Shown one piece after another: positions 1 through 9,000 of a stretch of DNA of 64,000 bases. Position 1 is the first letter of the stretch, and each line of letters starts with the position of its first letter. The notes beneath the pieces were generated by a model. The model was not told where the DNA came from. It worked only from the letters and a program-made list of their open reading frames with translations, and made no database searches. Source of the DNA: Phyllobacterium sophorae (GTDB lineage: Bacteria; Pseudomonadota; Alphaproteobacteria; Rhizobiales; Rhizobiaceae); NCBI RefSeq assembly GCF_003010965.1, contig NZ_PGGM01000002.1, positions 248,001 through 312,000 of the forward strand, written 5' to 3'. The position numbers and the translations under genes are program-made.

Positions 1-2574
1 TATCCCAACCGCGATGGGCGGCTTGGCAATGGAGTGGGCCTCGATACCCCGGCAGGCACGTGGCACATGCTGAATTCGATGCGCGATCATGGCTATCGCA
101 TTGCCGATATTCCCGCCGATGGCGACGCGCTGATCCACCATATGATGGCGGGGCCGACCAACGCAGCGAGCGATGGCAGGGAAATCCGCGAAACCATTTC
201 CCTTAAACAATACAAGAGCTTCTACGGGAAGCTTCCACAATCGATTCAGCAGGCGATTGCTGCACGTTGGGGCGAACCCGCCACTGATCCATACTTCATG
301 GCGCAGGCAGAGATGTTTGCGCTGCCGCTCGCGCGCTTCGGCGAAACGCTGCTCGGTATTCAACCGGCACGCGGCTACAATATCGATCCGAAGGAGACAT
401 ACCATTCGCCGGACCTCGTACCGCCGCATGGTTATCTCGCCTTCTATGCCTATCTGCGAGAGGTCTATGGAGCGCACGCCATCGTGCATGTCGGCAAGCA
501 TGGCAATCTCGAATGGCTTCCGGGCAAATCTCTCGCACTGTCGGAAACCTGCTATCCGGAAGCCGTGCTTGGCCCGATACCTCATATCTATCCGTTCATC
601 GTCAACGACCCGGGCGAGGGAACCCAGGCAAAGCGCCGCTCGGCTGCTGTCATTATCGACCATCTTACACCGCCGCTGACGCGCGCCGAGAGTTATGGAC
701 CGCTGAAGGACCTCGAAGCGCTGGTGGATGAGTATTACGAAGCCTCGGGTGTCGATCCACGCCGCTTGGTGCGGTTGAAAGTCCAGATCCTTGATCTGGT
801 ACGCGACATCGGGCTCGACAGCGATGCGGGTATTCATGACCATGATCCCGACGATCTCGCCTTGCAAAAGCTGGACGCCTATCTTTGTGATCTGAAGGAA
901 ATGCAGATCCGTGACGGCCTGCATATCTTCGGACGCTCACCGGAAGGGCGTCTGATGACTGACCTTGTTGTTGCCTTGGCACGTGTTCCGCGTGGTTCCG
1001 GCCATGGTGCAGATCAAAGTCTGCAGCGGGCGATCGCGTTCGATCTTGGACTTGATGGCTTCGATCCGCTTGACAGCGAGATGGCCGCGCCATGGAACGG
1101 GGCCCGGCCCGATATCCTGCAGGCGGTTTCGGATGATCCATGGCGTATCGCGGGCGATACGGTGGAACGTGTCGAACTTCTGGCAGCGAGGCTGGTGTCG
1201 GCGGAAGTCGAATGCCCTTCAACGTGGACGGCGACTGCCGAAGTGATTGAGGGCATCCGCACGAATCTGCATCCTGCTGTGATTGCCTGCGGCGACGCGG
1301 AGATGAAAGCCCTGTTGATGGCGCTGGACGGCCGGTTCATCGCCCCCGGTCCTTCAGGAGCGCCAACGCGTGGCCGCCCCGACGTGCTGCCGACCGGGCG
1401 TAATTTCTTTTCGGTCGATACGCGGGCCGTGCCAACGCCCGCGGCATGGGAACTCGGGCAGAAATCCGCCGAGCTTTTGATCCGCCGTTACACGCAGGAT
1501 CATGGCGAATGGCCGACTTCGTTTGGACTGACTGCCTGGGGCACGTCCAATATGCGCACCGGTGGTGATGATATTGCCCAGGCGCTGGCTCTGATCGGCG
1601 TCAAGCCGATATGGGACATGGCCTCACGCCGGGTCACCGGCTACGAAATTATCCCGATTGCCGTGCTCGGTCGTCCGCGCGTTGACGTCACCCTGCGCAT
1701 TTCCGGCTTCTTCCGCGATGCCTTTCCCGAGCAGATCGCCTTGTTCGATACGGCAGTGCGGGCGGTCGGTGCTCTCGATGAGGATACTCAGGACAATCCG
1801 GTCGCAGCCAGAATGCGCAGCGAGCAGGCGCGGCTTATTACGGAAGGTGTAGAGGAAAAGCTGGCCAGGCAGCGCGCCGGTTTCCGCGTCTTTGGCTCCA
1901 AACTGGGGGCCTATGGCGCTGGATTGCAGGCGCTCATGGACGAAAATGCCTGGGCAAAGCGGGACGATCTGGCTGAAGCATGGCTCGTATGGGGTGGCTA
2001 TGCCTATGGCGCGGGCGAAGAAGGCAAGGCGGAGCGCGGGCTACTGGAAGAACGGCTGCGCACGTTGAACGCAGTCGTGCAAAATCAGGACAATCGCGAA
2101 CACGATCTTCTTGATTCCGATGACTACTACCAGTTCGAAGGCGGCATGTCGGCAGCGGTGGAACTCGTATCCGGCGAGCGGCCCACGATCTACCACAATG
2201 ACCATTCGCGTCCCGAAAAGCCGGTTATCCGCACGCTTGAGGAGGAGATTGCTCGCACGGTGCGCGGGCGTGTGACCAACCCAAAGTGGATCGCAGGTGT
2301 CATGCGCCATGGATATAAGGGCGCCTTTGAGATGGCAGCGACGGTCGATTACCTCTTTGCCTTCGCGGCAACGACGGGAGCCGTCGGTAATCACCATTTT
2401 GAAGCCGTGTATCAGGCATTCCTGGTGGATGAGGATGTGCGGGCTTTCCTGCGGGAGAAAAACCCGCACGCTTTGCGCGATATGGCGGAGAAGCTCGAAG
2501 GGGCGGTGACACGCGGTTTCTGGACCCCCCGCTCCAACTCGGCACGGTATGAACTCAGCAAGCTCGCTGCCTGA
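1..2574 (+). CDS. cobN: Cobaltochelatase large subunit CobN (5' partial)
   Basis: CobN is the large subunit of the ATP-dependent cobaltochelatase (with CobS-type and CobT-type chelatase partners) that inserts cobalt into hydrogenobyrinate a,c-diamide in the cytoplasm. The reading frame is already open at base 1, so the N-terminal third lies outside the window. The 857 visible residues cover the C-terminal part of a protein usually about 1,250-1,300 long. Diagnostic stretches are YPNRDGRLGNGVGLDTPAG at the very start and HVGKHGNLEWLPGK near base 490. cobO follows 26 nt downstream, as in many alphaproteobacterial cobalamin operons. The identification is firm; only the missing N-terminus is unknown. 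Confidence 0.96.
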   Translation, partial: YPNRDGRLGNGVGLDTPAGTWHMLNSMRDHGYRIADIPADGDALIHHMMAGPTNAASDGREIRETISLKQYKSFYGKLPQSIQQAIAARWGEPATDPYFMAQAEMFALPLARFGETLLGIQPARGYNIDPKETYHSPDLVPPHGYLAFYAYLREVYGAHAIVHVGKHGNLEWLPGKSLALSETCYPEAVLGPIPHIYPFIVNDPGEGTQAKRRSAAVIIDHLTPPLTRAESYGPLKDLEALVDEYYEASGVDPRRLVRLKVQILDLVRDIGLDSDAGIHDHDPDDLALQKLDAYLCDLKEMQIRDGLHIFGRSPEGRLMTDLVVALARVPRGSGHGADQSLQRAIAFDLGLDGFDPLDSEMAAPWNGARPDILQAVSDDPWRIAGDTVERVELLAARLVSAEVECPSTWTATAEVIEGIRTNLHPAVIACGDAEMKALLMALDGRFIAPGPSGAPTRGRPDVLPTGRNFFSVDTRAVPTPAAWELGQKSAELLIRRYTQDHGEWPTSFGLTAWGTSNMRTGGDDIAQALALIGVKPIWDMASRRVTGYEIIPIAVLGRPRVDVTLRISGFFRDAFPEQIALFDTAVRAVGALDEDTQDNPVAARMRSEQARLITEGVEEKLARQRAGFRVFGSKLGAYGAGLQALMDENAWAKRDDLAEAWLVWGGYAYGAGEEGKAERGLLEERLRTLNAVVQNQDNREHDLLDSDDYYQFEGGMSAAVELVSGERPTIYHNDHSRPEKPVIRTLEEEIARTVRGRVTNPKWIAGVMRHGYKGAFEMAATVDYLFAFAATTGAVGNHHFEAVYQAFLVDEDVRAFLREKNPHALRDMAEKLEGAVTRGFWTPRSNSARYELSKLAA

Positions 2575-2600
2575 TAATTTGATTCGGAAGGAAACGCCAA

Positions 2601-3239
2601 ATGGCTGAAAAATCACAAAAATTGCAGAATCTGACCGAAGCGGAAATAAACGAGCGCCACGCCGACAAGATGCGCAAGAAGAAGGCGGTGCGTGACAAGA
2701 TTCTGGCGACCAAGACTGATGAAAAAGGTCTCGTGATCGTCAATACCGGCAAAGGCAAGGGCAAATCCACAGCCGGCTTTGGCGTCGTCTTCCGCGCGCT
2801 CGGCCATGGGATGAAGATCGGCGTCGTGCAGTTTGTAAAGGGCTCATGGGATACGGGTGAACGCTGGGTTCTGGAAAAATTTCCGGAACAGGTGACTATC
2901 TCAGCAATGGGCGAGGGGTTTACCTGGGAGACGCAGGATCGCGCACGCGACATCGCCATGGCGCGCAATGCCTGGGAGCAGGCGAAGGCAATGATCCTCG
3001 ACGACGAAACGGAACTGGTGCTCTGCGACGAATTGAATATCGCCTTGCGCTATGACTATCTGCCCGTAGAAGAAATCATCGAGGTTTTGAAGCAGAAGCC
3101 GCACATGAAACATGTGATCATCACGGGACGAAACGCCAAAGACGAACTTATCGAGTTTGCCGACCTCGTCACTGAGATGGAAATGATCAAACATCCGTTC
3201 CGTTCCGGCATCAAGGCCCAGAAGGGAATTGAGTTCTGA
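2601..3239 (+). CDS. cobO: Cob(I)yrinic acid a,c-diamide adenosyltransferase CobO
   Basis: CobO (BtuR/CobA-type corrinoid adenosyltransferase) transfers the adenosyl group of ATP to the cobalt of reduced corrinoids. The 212-residue protein has the family's inverted-use P-loop GKGKGKST at residues 50-57 and the extended N-terminal basic helix typical of proteobacterial CobO. The ATG is preceded by GGAAGGAAACGCC, a good ribosome site. It lies in an apparent operon with cobN upstream and overlaps the next gene by one base (TGATG), which suggests translational coupling to the small transporter. Confidence 0.95.
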   Translation: MAEKSQKLQNLTEAEINERHADKMRKKKAVRDKILATKTDEKGLVIVNTGKGKGKSTAGFGVVFRALGHGMKIGVVQFVKGSWDTGERWVLEKFPEQVTISAMGEGFTWETQDRARDIAMARNAWEQAKAMILDDETELVLCDELNIALRYDYLPVEEIIEVLKQKPHMKHVIITGRNAKDELIEFADLVTEMEMIKHPFRSGIKAQKGIEF

Positions 3240-3667
3240 TGGCCGACAGCTGGCAATTCTGGGCGGTCGTTTCTGCGATGTTTGCAGCCCTGACCGCCAT
3301 ATTTGCCAAGGTTGGTATCGAGAACATCAACTCCGATTTTGCAACGCTGATCCGGACCTTTGTTATTATCGGAGCGCTATGCGTGTTCCTGACAGTCAGC
3401 GGCCAATGGCAGGGCTTGTCGGCAATTTCCACCAAGACGTGGACATTTCTTATTCTGTCAGGGCTGGCGACAGGGGCTTCCTGGCTTGCATATTTTCGTG
3501 CGCTCAAAATCGGTGATGCGGCGCGGGTGGCCCCTATCGACAAGCTTTCCATCGTCATGGTGGCGATCTTTGGCGTCGCTTTTCTCGGAGAGAAGCTTTC
3601 CGGACTCAACTGGCTCGGCGTTTTGTTGATCGCCGGAGGCGTTATCCTACTGAGCCTGCGGTTCTGA
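3239..3667 (+). CDS. Small EamA/DMT-type membrane transporter
   Basis: This 142-residue hydrophobic protein corresponds to a single EamA domain with about five membrane segments, half the size of the usual ten-helix DMT exporters, so it probably works as a dimer. The segment near residues 80-135 (ATGASWLAYFRALKIG, then FLGEKLSGLNWLGVLLIAGG) is typical of EamA proteins. Its start shares one base with the cobO stop, tying it to cobalamin synthesis. Substrate is unknown; a cobalt, corrinoid or intermediate carrier is only an inference from position. Its 3' end overlaps the oppositely oriented TauE/SafE gene by 26 nt. Confidence 0.8.
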   Translation: MADSWQFWAVVSAMFAALTAIFAKVGIENINSDFATLIRTFVIIGALCVFLTVSGQWQGLSAISTKTWTFLILSGLATGASWLAYFRALKIGDAARVAPIDKLSIVMVAIFGVAFLGEKLSGLNWLGVLLIAGGVILLSLRF

Positions 3668-4451
3668 AGAGCGCAGCGAGCCATGTTCCCCAGGGATTGT
3701 CGGCATAGAGAAGTTTGGTGGCCAGCGCCAAGCAGACGACGATCAATAACGGCTTTATGATTGCTGCGCCGGATTTCATTGCCAGACTGGCACCAACGCG
3801 GGCTCCGGCGAACTGAGCGATGCCCATCAGCAAACCGATCTTCCAGTTGATCACGCCAAGAAATGCAAACGTAAGAAAGCCGCCAAGATTGGATGCGAAA
3901 TTCAGAAGCTTGGTATGGGCCGTAGCCTTGAGCAGGCCGTAACCGGCAAGCGAGACAAAACTCAGCATGAAAAAAGAGCCGGTTCCCGGACCAAACAGCC
4001 CATCATAGAAGCCTATGAGCGGCACGATGGTAAGTCCGAACAGGAATGGCGTGACACGGCGCGCACGATCCACGTCGTCCATATTGGGTTTGACCGCAAA
4101 ATAGATGGCAATCGCGATCAGCAGGACCGGCAGGAAGGCACGTAGCACATCCCCAGGCAAGAAGCCTGCCAACAGAGCTCCGCCAATGGCTCCAAGCGCG
4201 GACATGAGCGCAGACGGTAGTTGGCTCTTGAGGTCGACATGTCCCTTTTGCGCATAGGCGATTGTGGCCGAGGCCGAGCCAAACAGCGACTGCAGCTTGT
4301 TCGTCCCAAGGGATTCGACGGGCGAAAGACCAGCCAAAAGCAAGGCCGGCACTGTTACGAGGCCTCCGCCTCCAGCAATCGAGTCGATGAAGCCTGCGAC
4401 GAACGCAGCGAATATCAGGAGTGGTGGTACGTTTTCGAGGAAGGCGGACAT
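3642..4451 (-). CDS. TauE/SafE family membrane transporter
   Basis: The 269-residue protein is almost entirely hydrophobic, with about eight membrane segments. The N-terminal FVAGFIDSIAGGGGLVTVPA and the internal GFYDGLFGPGTGSFFML repeat are hallmarks of the TauE/SafE (formerly DUF81) family, whose members move sulfonates, sulfite or other small anions. I chose the ATG at 4451 because translation from it begins directly with the family N-terminus; the frame is open upstream but the extra residues look non-coding. It sits opposite to the cobalamin genes it interrupts. A role in cobalt supply or anion export cannot be decided from sequence. Confidence 0.85.
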   Translation of the reverse strand: MSAFLENVPPLLIFAAFVAGFIDSIAGGGGLVTVPALLLAGLSPVESLGTNKLQSLFGSASATIAYAQKGHVDLKSQLPSALMSALGAIGGALLAGFLPGDVLRAFLPVLLIAIAIYFAVKPNMDDVDRARRVTPFLFGLTIVPLIGFYDGLFGPGTGSFFMLSFVSLAGYGLLKATAHTKLLNFASNLGGFLTFAFLGVINWKIGLLMGIAQFAGARVGASLAMKSGAAIIKPLLIVVCLALATKLLYADNPWGTWLAALFRTAGSVG

Positions 4452-4622
4452 GGGGAGGGTCTCTGTGCAACGCGGCGGACCATAGCCAGATTTTTGCGTT
4501 TGGCGAGCAGTTTTGGCGTACGGATGCCTCGCAGTATGCGAATCGCCGCCAGGTGTGCTGTTTCGGCACTTGAATTTGCGGGTCCGCGCTGCAATCAATC
4601 TTAAAGGACAGTTGGGGGTACA

Positions 4623-5051
4623 ATGAGCGAAAGCATTTTTGATCGGATTACCGCTTATCTTGGAGCAAAAAGTGCGGTGCAAAAGGTCGCCGATGATCCG
4701 GTGTTGACGGCAGAGCTTTTGCTTTTGCTGCATGTGGCATTGGCGGACGGCAAGACGGACAAGACCGAATATGCTGCTATTCTGGGTATCGCGGAGAGTG
4801 ATTTCGGTATTCCGCGCGACGAATTTGCTGAGGTGGCAGAATATCTCAAGGACTTCGGTTACGAGACGACGAGCAAGCAAGCTGCGCTGGCCTTTGCCGA
4901 TGTGCCGTTTGATCGCAAGGTGTCGCTGCTGCGTCACCTTCTGGTGATTGCAAATGCAGACAATGATCTTGATCCCCAAGAGGCCAATCTGATTCGCACC
5001 ACCGCGGATCTCCTGGGCGTGACACCCGAAGAATTGCACAAGAAGCACTGA
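4623..5051 (+). CDS. TerB-like protein coupled to cobE
   Basis: This 142-residue soluble, acidic, helical protein resembles the TerB/DjlA-N domain (tellurite resistance TerB family). The two repeated pieces are AELLLLLHVALADGKTDKTEY (residues about 30-50) and LLRHLLVIANADNDLDPQEANLI (about 105-127), in which the Asp-rich turns are the metal-binding positions of TerB. The stop codon shares one base with the cobE start (TGATG), so the two are probably co-translated. No other ter genes are nearby, so tellurite resistance is unlikely; its link to cobalamin synthesis is unexplained. Confidence 0.78.
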   Translation: MSESIFDRITAYLGAKSAVQKVADDPVLTAELLLLLHVALADGKTDKTEYAAILGIAESDFGIPRDEFAEVAEYLKDFGYETTSKQAALAFADVPFDRKVSLLRHLLVIANADNDLDPQEANLIRTTADLLGVTPEELHKKH

Positions 5052-5452
5052 TGCCCCGGCCAATTTACGCGCTTGGTATTGGCTGCGAGCGCGGATGCGA
5101 TCCGCAAGAGGTTTTATCCCTGATCGAACGTATTCTGAAAGTCGCCGGCGTCAAGGCCAGCGATGTGATTGGAATATATTCAATCGATCAACGCCGGAGC
5201 GAACCGGCCCTTTTGCAAGCCGCGGAATACTTCGGCTTGCCGTTGACATTCTTCAGTGCTGAAAGCCTGGAGGAACAGACGCCCCGACTGCTCAATCCAT
5301 CGGAACGGGTTTTTGCTCTGGTCGGCTGCCATGGTGTGGCGGAAGCGGCTGCGCTTGCGGCCGCGCGTTCGGATGGCGTACTGGTGGTCGGAAAGACCAA
5401 ATCCGCTCACGCCACCGGCGCATTGGCAGAGATAGGCGAGTTGAGACAATGA
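5051..5452 (+). CDS. cobE: Cobalamin biosynthesis protein CobE (CbiG C-terminal domain)
   Basis: CobE is a small protein homologous to the C-terminal domain of CbiG; it is required for or associated with aerobic cobalamin synthesis but has no settled catalytic role. The 133 residues start with ALGIGCERGCDPQEV, matching the GIGCRRG motif of the family, and end with the conserved Lys/Ser/Gly region around VVGKTKSAHATGALAEIGEL. It overlaps cobM by four bases (ATGA) and the TerB-like gene by one, so the three form one tightly packed unit. Confidence 0.9.
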   Translation: MPRPIYALGIGCERGCDPQEVLSLIERILKVAGVKASDVIGIYSIDQRRSEPALLQAAEYFGLPLTFFSAESLEEQTPRLLNPSERVFALVGCHGVAEAAALAAARSDGVLVVGKTKSAHATGALAEIGELRQ

Positions 5453-6210
5453 AAGTTCACTTTATCGGCGCAGGTCCCGGCGCACCGGATCTTATCACCG
5501 TGCGCGGCCTGAAACTTATCCAGTCCTGTCCAGTCTGCCTCTATGCCGGGTCGCTGGTTCCACCGGAAATGGTGGCGGAGGTACCTGATGGCGCGAGGGT
5601 GATCGACACCTCATCGCTCACGCTGGACGAGATCATCGGTGAGATCGAGCGGGCGCACGCCGAAGGCAAGGAAGTGGCGCGGGTACATTCGGGTGATCCG
5701 TCGATCTACGGGGCGGTCGCTGAACAAATGCGACGCCTCGATGCGCTCGGCATCGCCTATGATGTGACACCGGGCGTTCCGGCATTCGCAGCCGCTGCTG
5801 CTGCCTTGAAGAAGGAACTGACGGTCCCGGAAGTGTGCCAGACAATCATCTTGACGCGCACATCAATGAAATCGTCGGCCATGCCGGAGGGGGAAGATCT
5901 GGCCACACTCGGGAAATCCGGCGCGACACTGGTCATTCACCTGTCGATCCGCAATCTGGCGCGCATAGAAACCGAGCTCACGCCGCTCTATGGTGCAGAT
6001 TGCCCTGTGATCGTTGCCTATCGCGTTGGGTGGCCTGACGAACAGTTCATCCATGGGACGCTTGGCGATATTGCGGACAAGGTAAAGGCATCCGGCCTCA
6101 GCCGGTCTGCCATGATCTTTGTCGGGCGCGGTTTGTCGGCCGACGCGTTTCGGGACTCAGCGCTCTACCACAAGGATCACAGCCACACGTTACGTTCGCG
6201 CCCGGAGTGA
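5449..6210 (+). CDS. cobM: Precorrin-4 C11-methyltransferase CobM
   Basis: CobM uses S-adenosylmethionine to methylate C-11 of precorrin-4. The 253-residue protein is a standard tetrapyrrole methylase: the N-terminal VHFIGAGPGAPDLITVRG is the family's first signature, and the central VTPGVPAFAAAAAALKKEL is typical of the C11 enzymes. Length matches the family. The start overlaps the cobE stop (ATGA). The 3' end overlaps the end of the convergent cobK by 21 nt. Confidence 0.95.
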   Translation: MKVHFIGAGPGAPDLITVRGLKLIQSCPVCLYAGSLVPPEMVAEVPDGARVIDTSSLTLDEIIGEIERAHAEGKEVARVHSGDPSIYGAVAEQMRRLDALGIAYDVTPGVPAFAAAAAALKKELTVPEVCQTIILTRTSMKSSAMPEGEDLATLGKSGATLVIHLSIRNLARIETELTPLYGADCPVIVAYRVGWPDEQFIHGTLGDIADKVKASGLSRSAMIFVGRGLSADAFRDSALYHKDHSHTLRSRPE

Positions 6211-6948
6211 ACCCAAAATCTCGTCGACGAACTGACTTACACTTTCGATATCTATCAGTGTGTGTGTGCCGGGGCGGTGTGGCCGGTCGATCATGATGAC
6301 GGGCAGGCCGAGATCACGAGCGGCTTTGATCTTCGTATAGGAGGCAGAGCCACCGGAGTTGCGGCAGACGATAAGTGTTAGACGCTTCTTCGTCAGGAAA
6401 GCTGTCTCATCTTCCACTTTGCCGGGCCTTGAGAGCTCCAACTCGAAATCGACGAGATCGAGCGGTGTTTCTGGCGGGTCGATCATGCGGACCACGAAAT
6501 GCACATCACCGCGACGGGAGAAGGAGGCAATGTGCTGGCGTCCCAGGGCGAGCAGTACGCGAGCCCTCGTAGGGATGGCAGCGACTGCCTCCTCAAGCGA
6601 TGCAACGCTTGTCCATCGGTCACCGGGCTTTGGGTGCCATGCCGGCCGTTCCAAGCGGACGAACGGAACTTGGGTCGAAGCCACTGCCACGAGTGCATTG
6701 TCAGAGATTTGCGTTGCGAAGGGATGGGTGGCATCGATGAGCAGCGATACATTCTCGCGCGCAATGTAGCCCGTGAGCCCTCTTGCGCCGCCAAACCCGC
6801 CAGTGCGAACTTCACCCTCGAGTTTTGCTGGATCGCGTGTGCGCCCTGCGAGCGATGAAATTACGCGGCGGCCTTGCGCTACGAGCAGAGTGGCGAGTTT
6901 CGAAGCCTCCGCGGTGCCGCCAAGAATGAGGATCGGACGATCAGACAC
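6190..6948 (-). CDS. cobK: Precorrin-6A reductase CobK
   Basis: CobK reduces precorrin-6A to precorrin-6B with NADPH. The 252-residue protein begins ILILGGTAEASKLATLL, the nucleotide-binding motif of CobK/CbiJ, and contains LLIDATHPFATQISDNA, a second family signature. Translation starts at a GTG (6948), eight bases inside the end of cbiD, so the pair is co-translated on the minus strand. It converges on cobM with a 21-nt overlap. Confidence 0.94.
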   Translation of the reverse strand: MSDRPILILGGTAEASKLATLLVAQGRRVISSLAGRTRDPAKLEGEVRTGGFGGARGLTGYIARENVSLLIDATHPFATQISDNALVAVASTQVPFVRLERPAWHPKPGDRWTSVASLEEAVAAIPTRARVLLALGRQHIASFSRRGDVHFVVRMIDPPETPLDLVDFELELSRPGKVEDETAFLTKKRLTLIVCRNSGGSASYTKIKAARDLGLPVIMIDRPHRPGTHTLIDIESVSQFVDEILGSLRART

Positions 6949-8092
6949 GGGAGAGCACTGTGCCTTTGCGATCAGTGACGATCACTTCCACCTCGACCGG
7001 CGCTCCCTTGAGAGTGGCAAGTGCTGTTTGCCTGGCCTTCGCAGCGATCGGGCTGGCGAGATCGATCCCGAGACTTTGAGTCAATTCAAGCACTTCCTGA
7101 GCAGTGTTGGCATTCAGAATCCGCTCTCTCATATTTGGGTCGAGACCAAGCTTTTCCGCTTCATCGGCCAGAAACGTCATACTGACCTGGCTGCGTCCCG
7201 AATGAAGATCGAGCGCACCTTGCGCCAGTTTCGTCAGTTTGGCAAAGCCTCCAGCGATAGTCAGCCGGTCAATGGGATGTACGCGCAAATATTTCAGGAG
7301 CCCGCCGGCAAAATCACCCATATCGAGCAGCGCGATTTCCGGAAGGTTGTAGATGGCTTGCGCTGCATCTTCGGAAGTGGAGCCAGTCGCGGCAAGGACA
7401 TGCGTCAATCCCGACGCGCGCGACACGTCTATGCCGCGATGGATCGAATGGATCCAGGCAGCGCAGGAAAAAGGATGAACGATGCCAGTGGTGCCCAGGA
7501 TCGAAATGCCGCCGACAATGCCGAGACGAGGGTTCCAGGTATTCTTGGCGATTTCCTCGCCCTCGGGCACGGAGATCGTGATGATGATATCGGCGGGCAA
7601 GTCATACTGCGCACAAATCTCTTCACAGATTTTGGTCATCATTTGCCGCGGTACGGGGTTGATGGCTGCTTCGCCTGGTGCGATCGGCAGGCCCGGCAAG
7701 GTGACAGTACCGACGCCTTCGCCTGCGACAAACTGGATGCCGCTTCCGGGCGGTGCGGGGAATACGGTCGAGATTATGGTTGCGCCATGTGTGACATCGG
7801 GATCATCACCAGCATCTTTGACGATGCCTGCCATGGCGTAACCGTCGCCGATCGATTCGATCGCCAGCTGGAAATGCGGGACCTCACCCTTGGGCAGGAT
7901 AATGGCCACCGGATCGGGAAATTCACCAGTGATCAAACCAATAAGCGCAGCTTTCGTCGCTGCGGTTGCGCACGCACCCGTCGTCCAGCCCCTGCGCAAA
8001 GGCCGGTCGATCGTTTCGTCTGGTTTACGCAATCCGGCATCCGGTTCATCACTCATACGGATCTTATAGACCAGCTTCTCCGCCCGTTGCAT
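6941..8092 (-). CDS. cbiD: Precorrin-5 C1-methyltransferase-type CbiD
   Basis: CbiD methylates C-1 of (cobalt-)precorrin-5. The 383-residue protein carries LRRGWTTGACATAATKAAL near residue 33, the invariant CbiD signature, and GGISILGTTGIVHPFS in the middle. An in-frame ATG at 8056 would give 371 residues; neither start has a strong ribosome site, so the N-terminus is uncertain by 12 residues. CbiD is best known from the anaerobic pathway, whereas cobN, cobE and cobK here are marks of the aerobic one; CbiD presumably stands in for CobF. It heads a two-gene unit with cobK and is divergent from cobA. Confidence 0.92.
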   Translation of the reverse strand: MQRAEKLVYKIRMSDEPDAGLRKPDETIDRPLRRGWTTGACATAATKAALIGLITGEFPDPVAIILPKGEVPHFQLAIESIGDGYAMAGIVKDAGDDPDVTHGATIISTVFPAPPGSGIQFVAGEGVGTVTLPGLPIAPGEAAINPVPRQMMTKICEEICAQYDLPADIIITISVPEGEEIAKNTWNPRLGIVGGISILGTTGIVHPFSCAAWIHSIHRGIDVSRASGLTHVLAATGSTSEDAAQAIYNLPEIALLDMGDFAGGLLKYLRVHPIDRLTIAGGFAKLTKLAQGALDLHSGRSQVSMTFLADEAEKLGLDPNMRERILNANTAQEVLELTQSLGIDLASPIAAKARQTALATLKGAPVEVEVIVTDRKGTVLSRV

Positions 8093-8160
8093 GATTTTTC
8101 CGATAAGTTCATGCTTGCGGTCAGAAAAATTGTGCTATGCGCAAAAAGGACCAGTGAGCG

Positions 8161-9000
8161 ATGGGCGCAATGAAATCAAAACTGCCAAAGTTTGAAGCGG
8201 GACATGTTTGGCTTGTCGGGGCAGGGCCGGGGGATCCTGGTCTTCTGACGTTGCATGCGGTCAATGCGCTCGAACAGGCTGATGTGGTGGTCTACGACGC
8301 GCTGGTCAATAAAGATTGCCTGTCGTTCGCCCGTCCTGACTCAACCTTGGAATATGCCGGCAAGCGCGGCGGCAAACCGTCGCCTCAGCAGCGGGACATT
8401 TCGCTGCGGCTGGTTGAGCTGGCGCATTCGGGCAAACGCGTCCTGCGGCTGAAGGGCGGCGATCCTTTCGTGTTCGGGCGCGGAGGCGAGGAAGCGCTTA
8501 CCCTGGTTGAACATGGCGTACCGTTCCGGATTGTCCCCGGCATCACTGCTGGGATCGGTGGACTTGCCTATGCGGGCATTCCGGTGACGCACCGTGAAAC
8601 CAACCAGAGCGTCACCTTCTTGACCGGGCACGATGCAACCGGTCTGGTGCCTGATTCGATGGACTGGAGTAGTATCGCCAAGGGCTCTTCGGTGATCGTG
8701 ATGTACATGGCCATGAAACACATTGGCCTGATTGCCTCGCGGTTGATCGGCGCCGGACGTTCGAAGGATGAACCAATTGCCTTTGTCTGTAACGCGACAA
8801 CCGGTGAACAAAAGGTGCTGGAGACGACTTTGGAGAAAGCCGAGGCGGAAGTGAGCCAGTCCGGTCTTCGGCCGCCTGCCATTGTCGTCGTCGGCGAAGT
8901 TGTGCGCTTGCGCGCCGCTCTCGACTGGCTCGGTGCGGTGGAGGGCCGCGTGCTCAAGCAGGATCCTCTCGGCACCCGCCGGGAAAAGGATGCAGGATGA
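8161..9000 (+). CDS. cobA: Uroporphyrinogen-III C-methyltransferase CobA
   Basis: CobA makes precorrin-2 from uroporphyrinogen III by two SAM-dependent methylations, the branch point towards cobalamin. The 279 residues include VWLVGAGPGDPGLLTLHA at residues 17-34 and RLKGGDPFVFGRGGEE near residue 97, the two SUMT signatures. It is a stand-alone SUMT without the CysG dehydrogenase/ferrochelatase domain. The start at 8161 is in-frame with a second ATG nine bases on. The stop overlaps the cobB start by four bases. Confidence 0.95.
   Translation: MGAMKSKLPKFEAGHVWLVGAGPGDPGLLTLHAVNALEQADVVVYDALVNKDCLSFARPDSTLEYAGKRGGKPSPQQRDISLRLVELAHSGKRVLRLKGGDPFVFGRGGEEALTLVEHGVPFRIVPGITAGIGGLAYAGIPVTHRETNQSVTFLTGHDATGLVPDSMDWSSIAKGSSVIVMYMAMKHIGLIASRLIGAGRSKDEPIAFVCNATTGEQKVLETTLEKAEAEVSQSGLRPPAIVVVGEVVRLRAALDWLGAVEGRVLKQDPLGTRREKDAG

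Noticed and set aside
6773..8173. A 466-codon open frame on the plus strand opposite cobK and cbiD
   Set aside because: It lies fully antisense to two clearly recognised genes, has no family resemblance and reflects codon bias of the other strand. Similar antisense frames at 32512-33447 (opposite kdgK) and 50681-51763 (opposite the molybdenum subunit) were dropped for the same reason.
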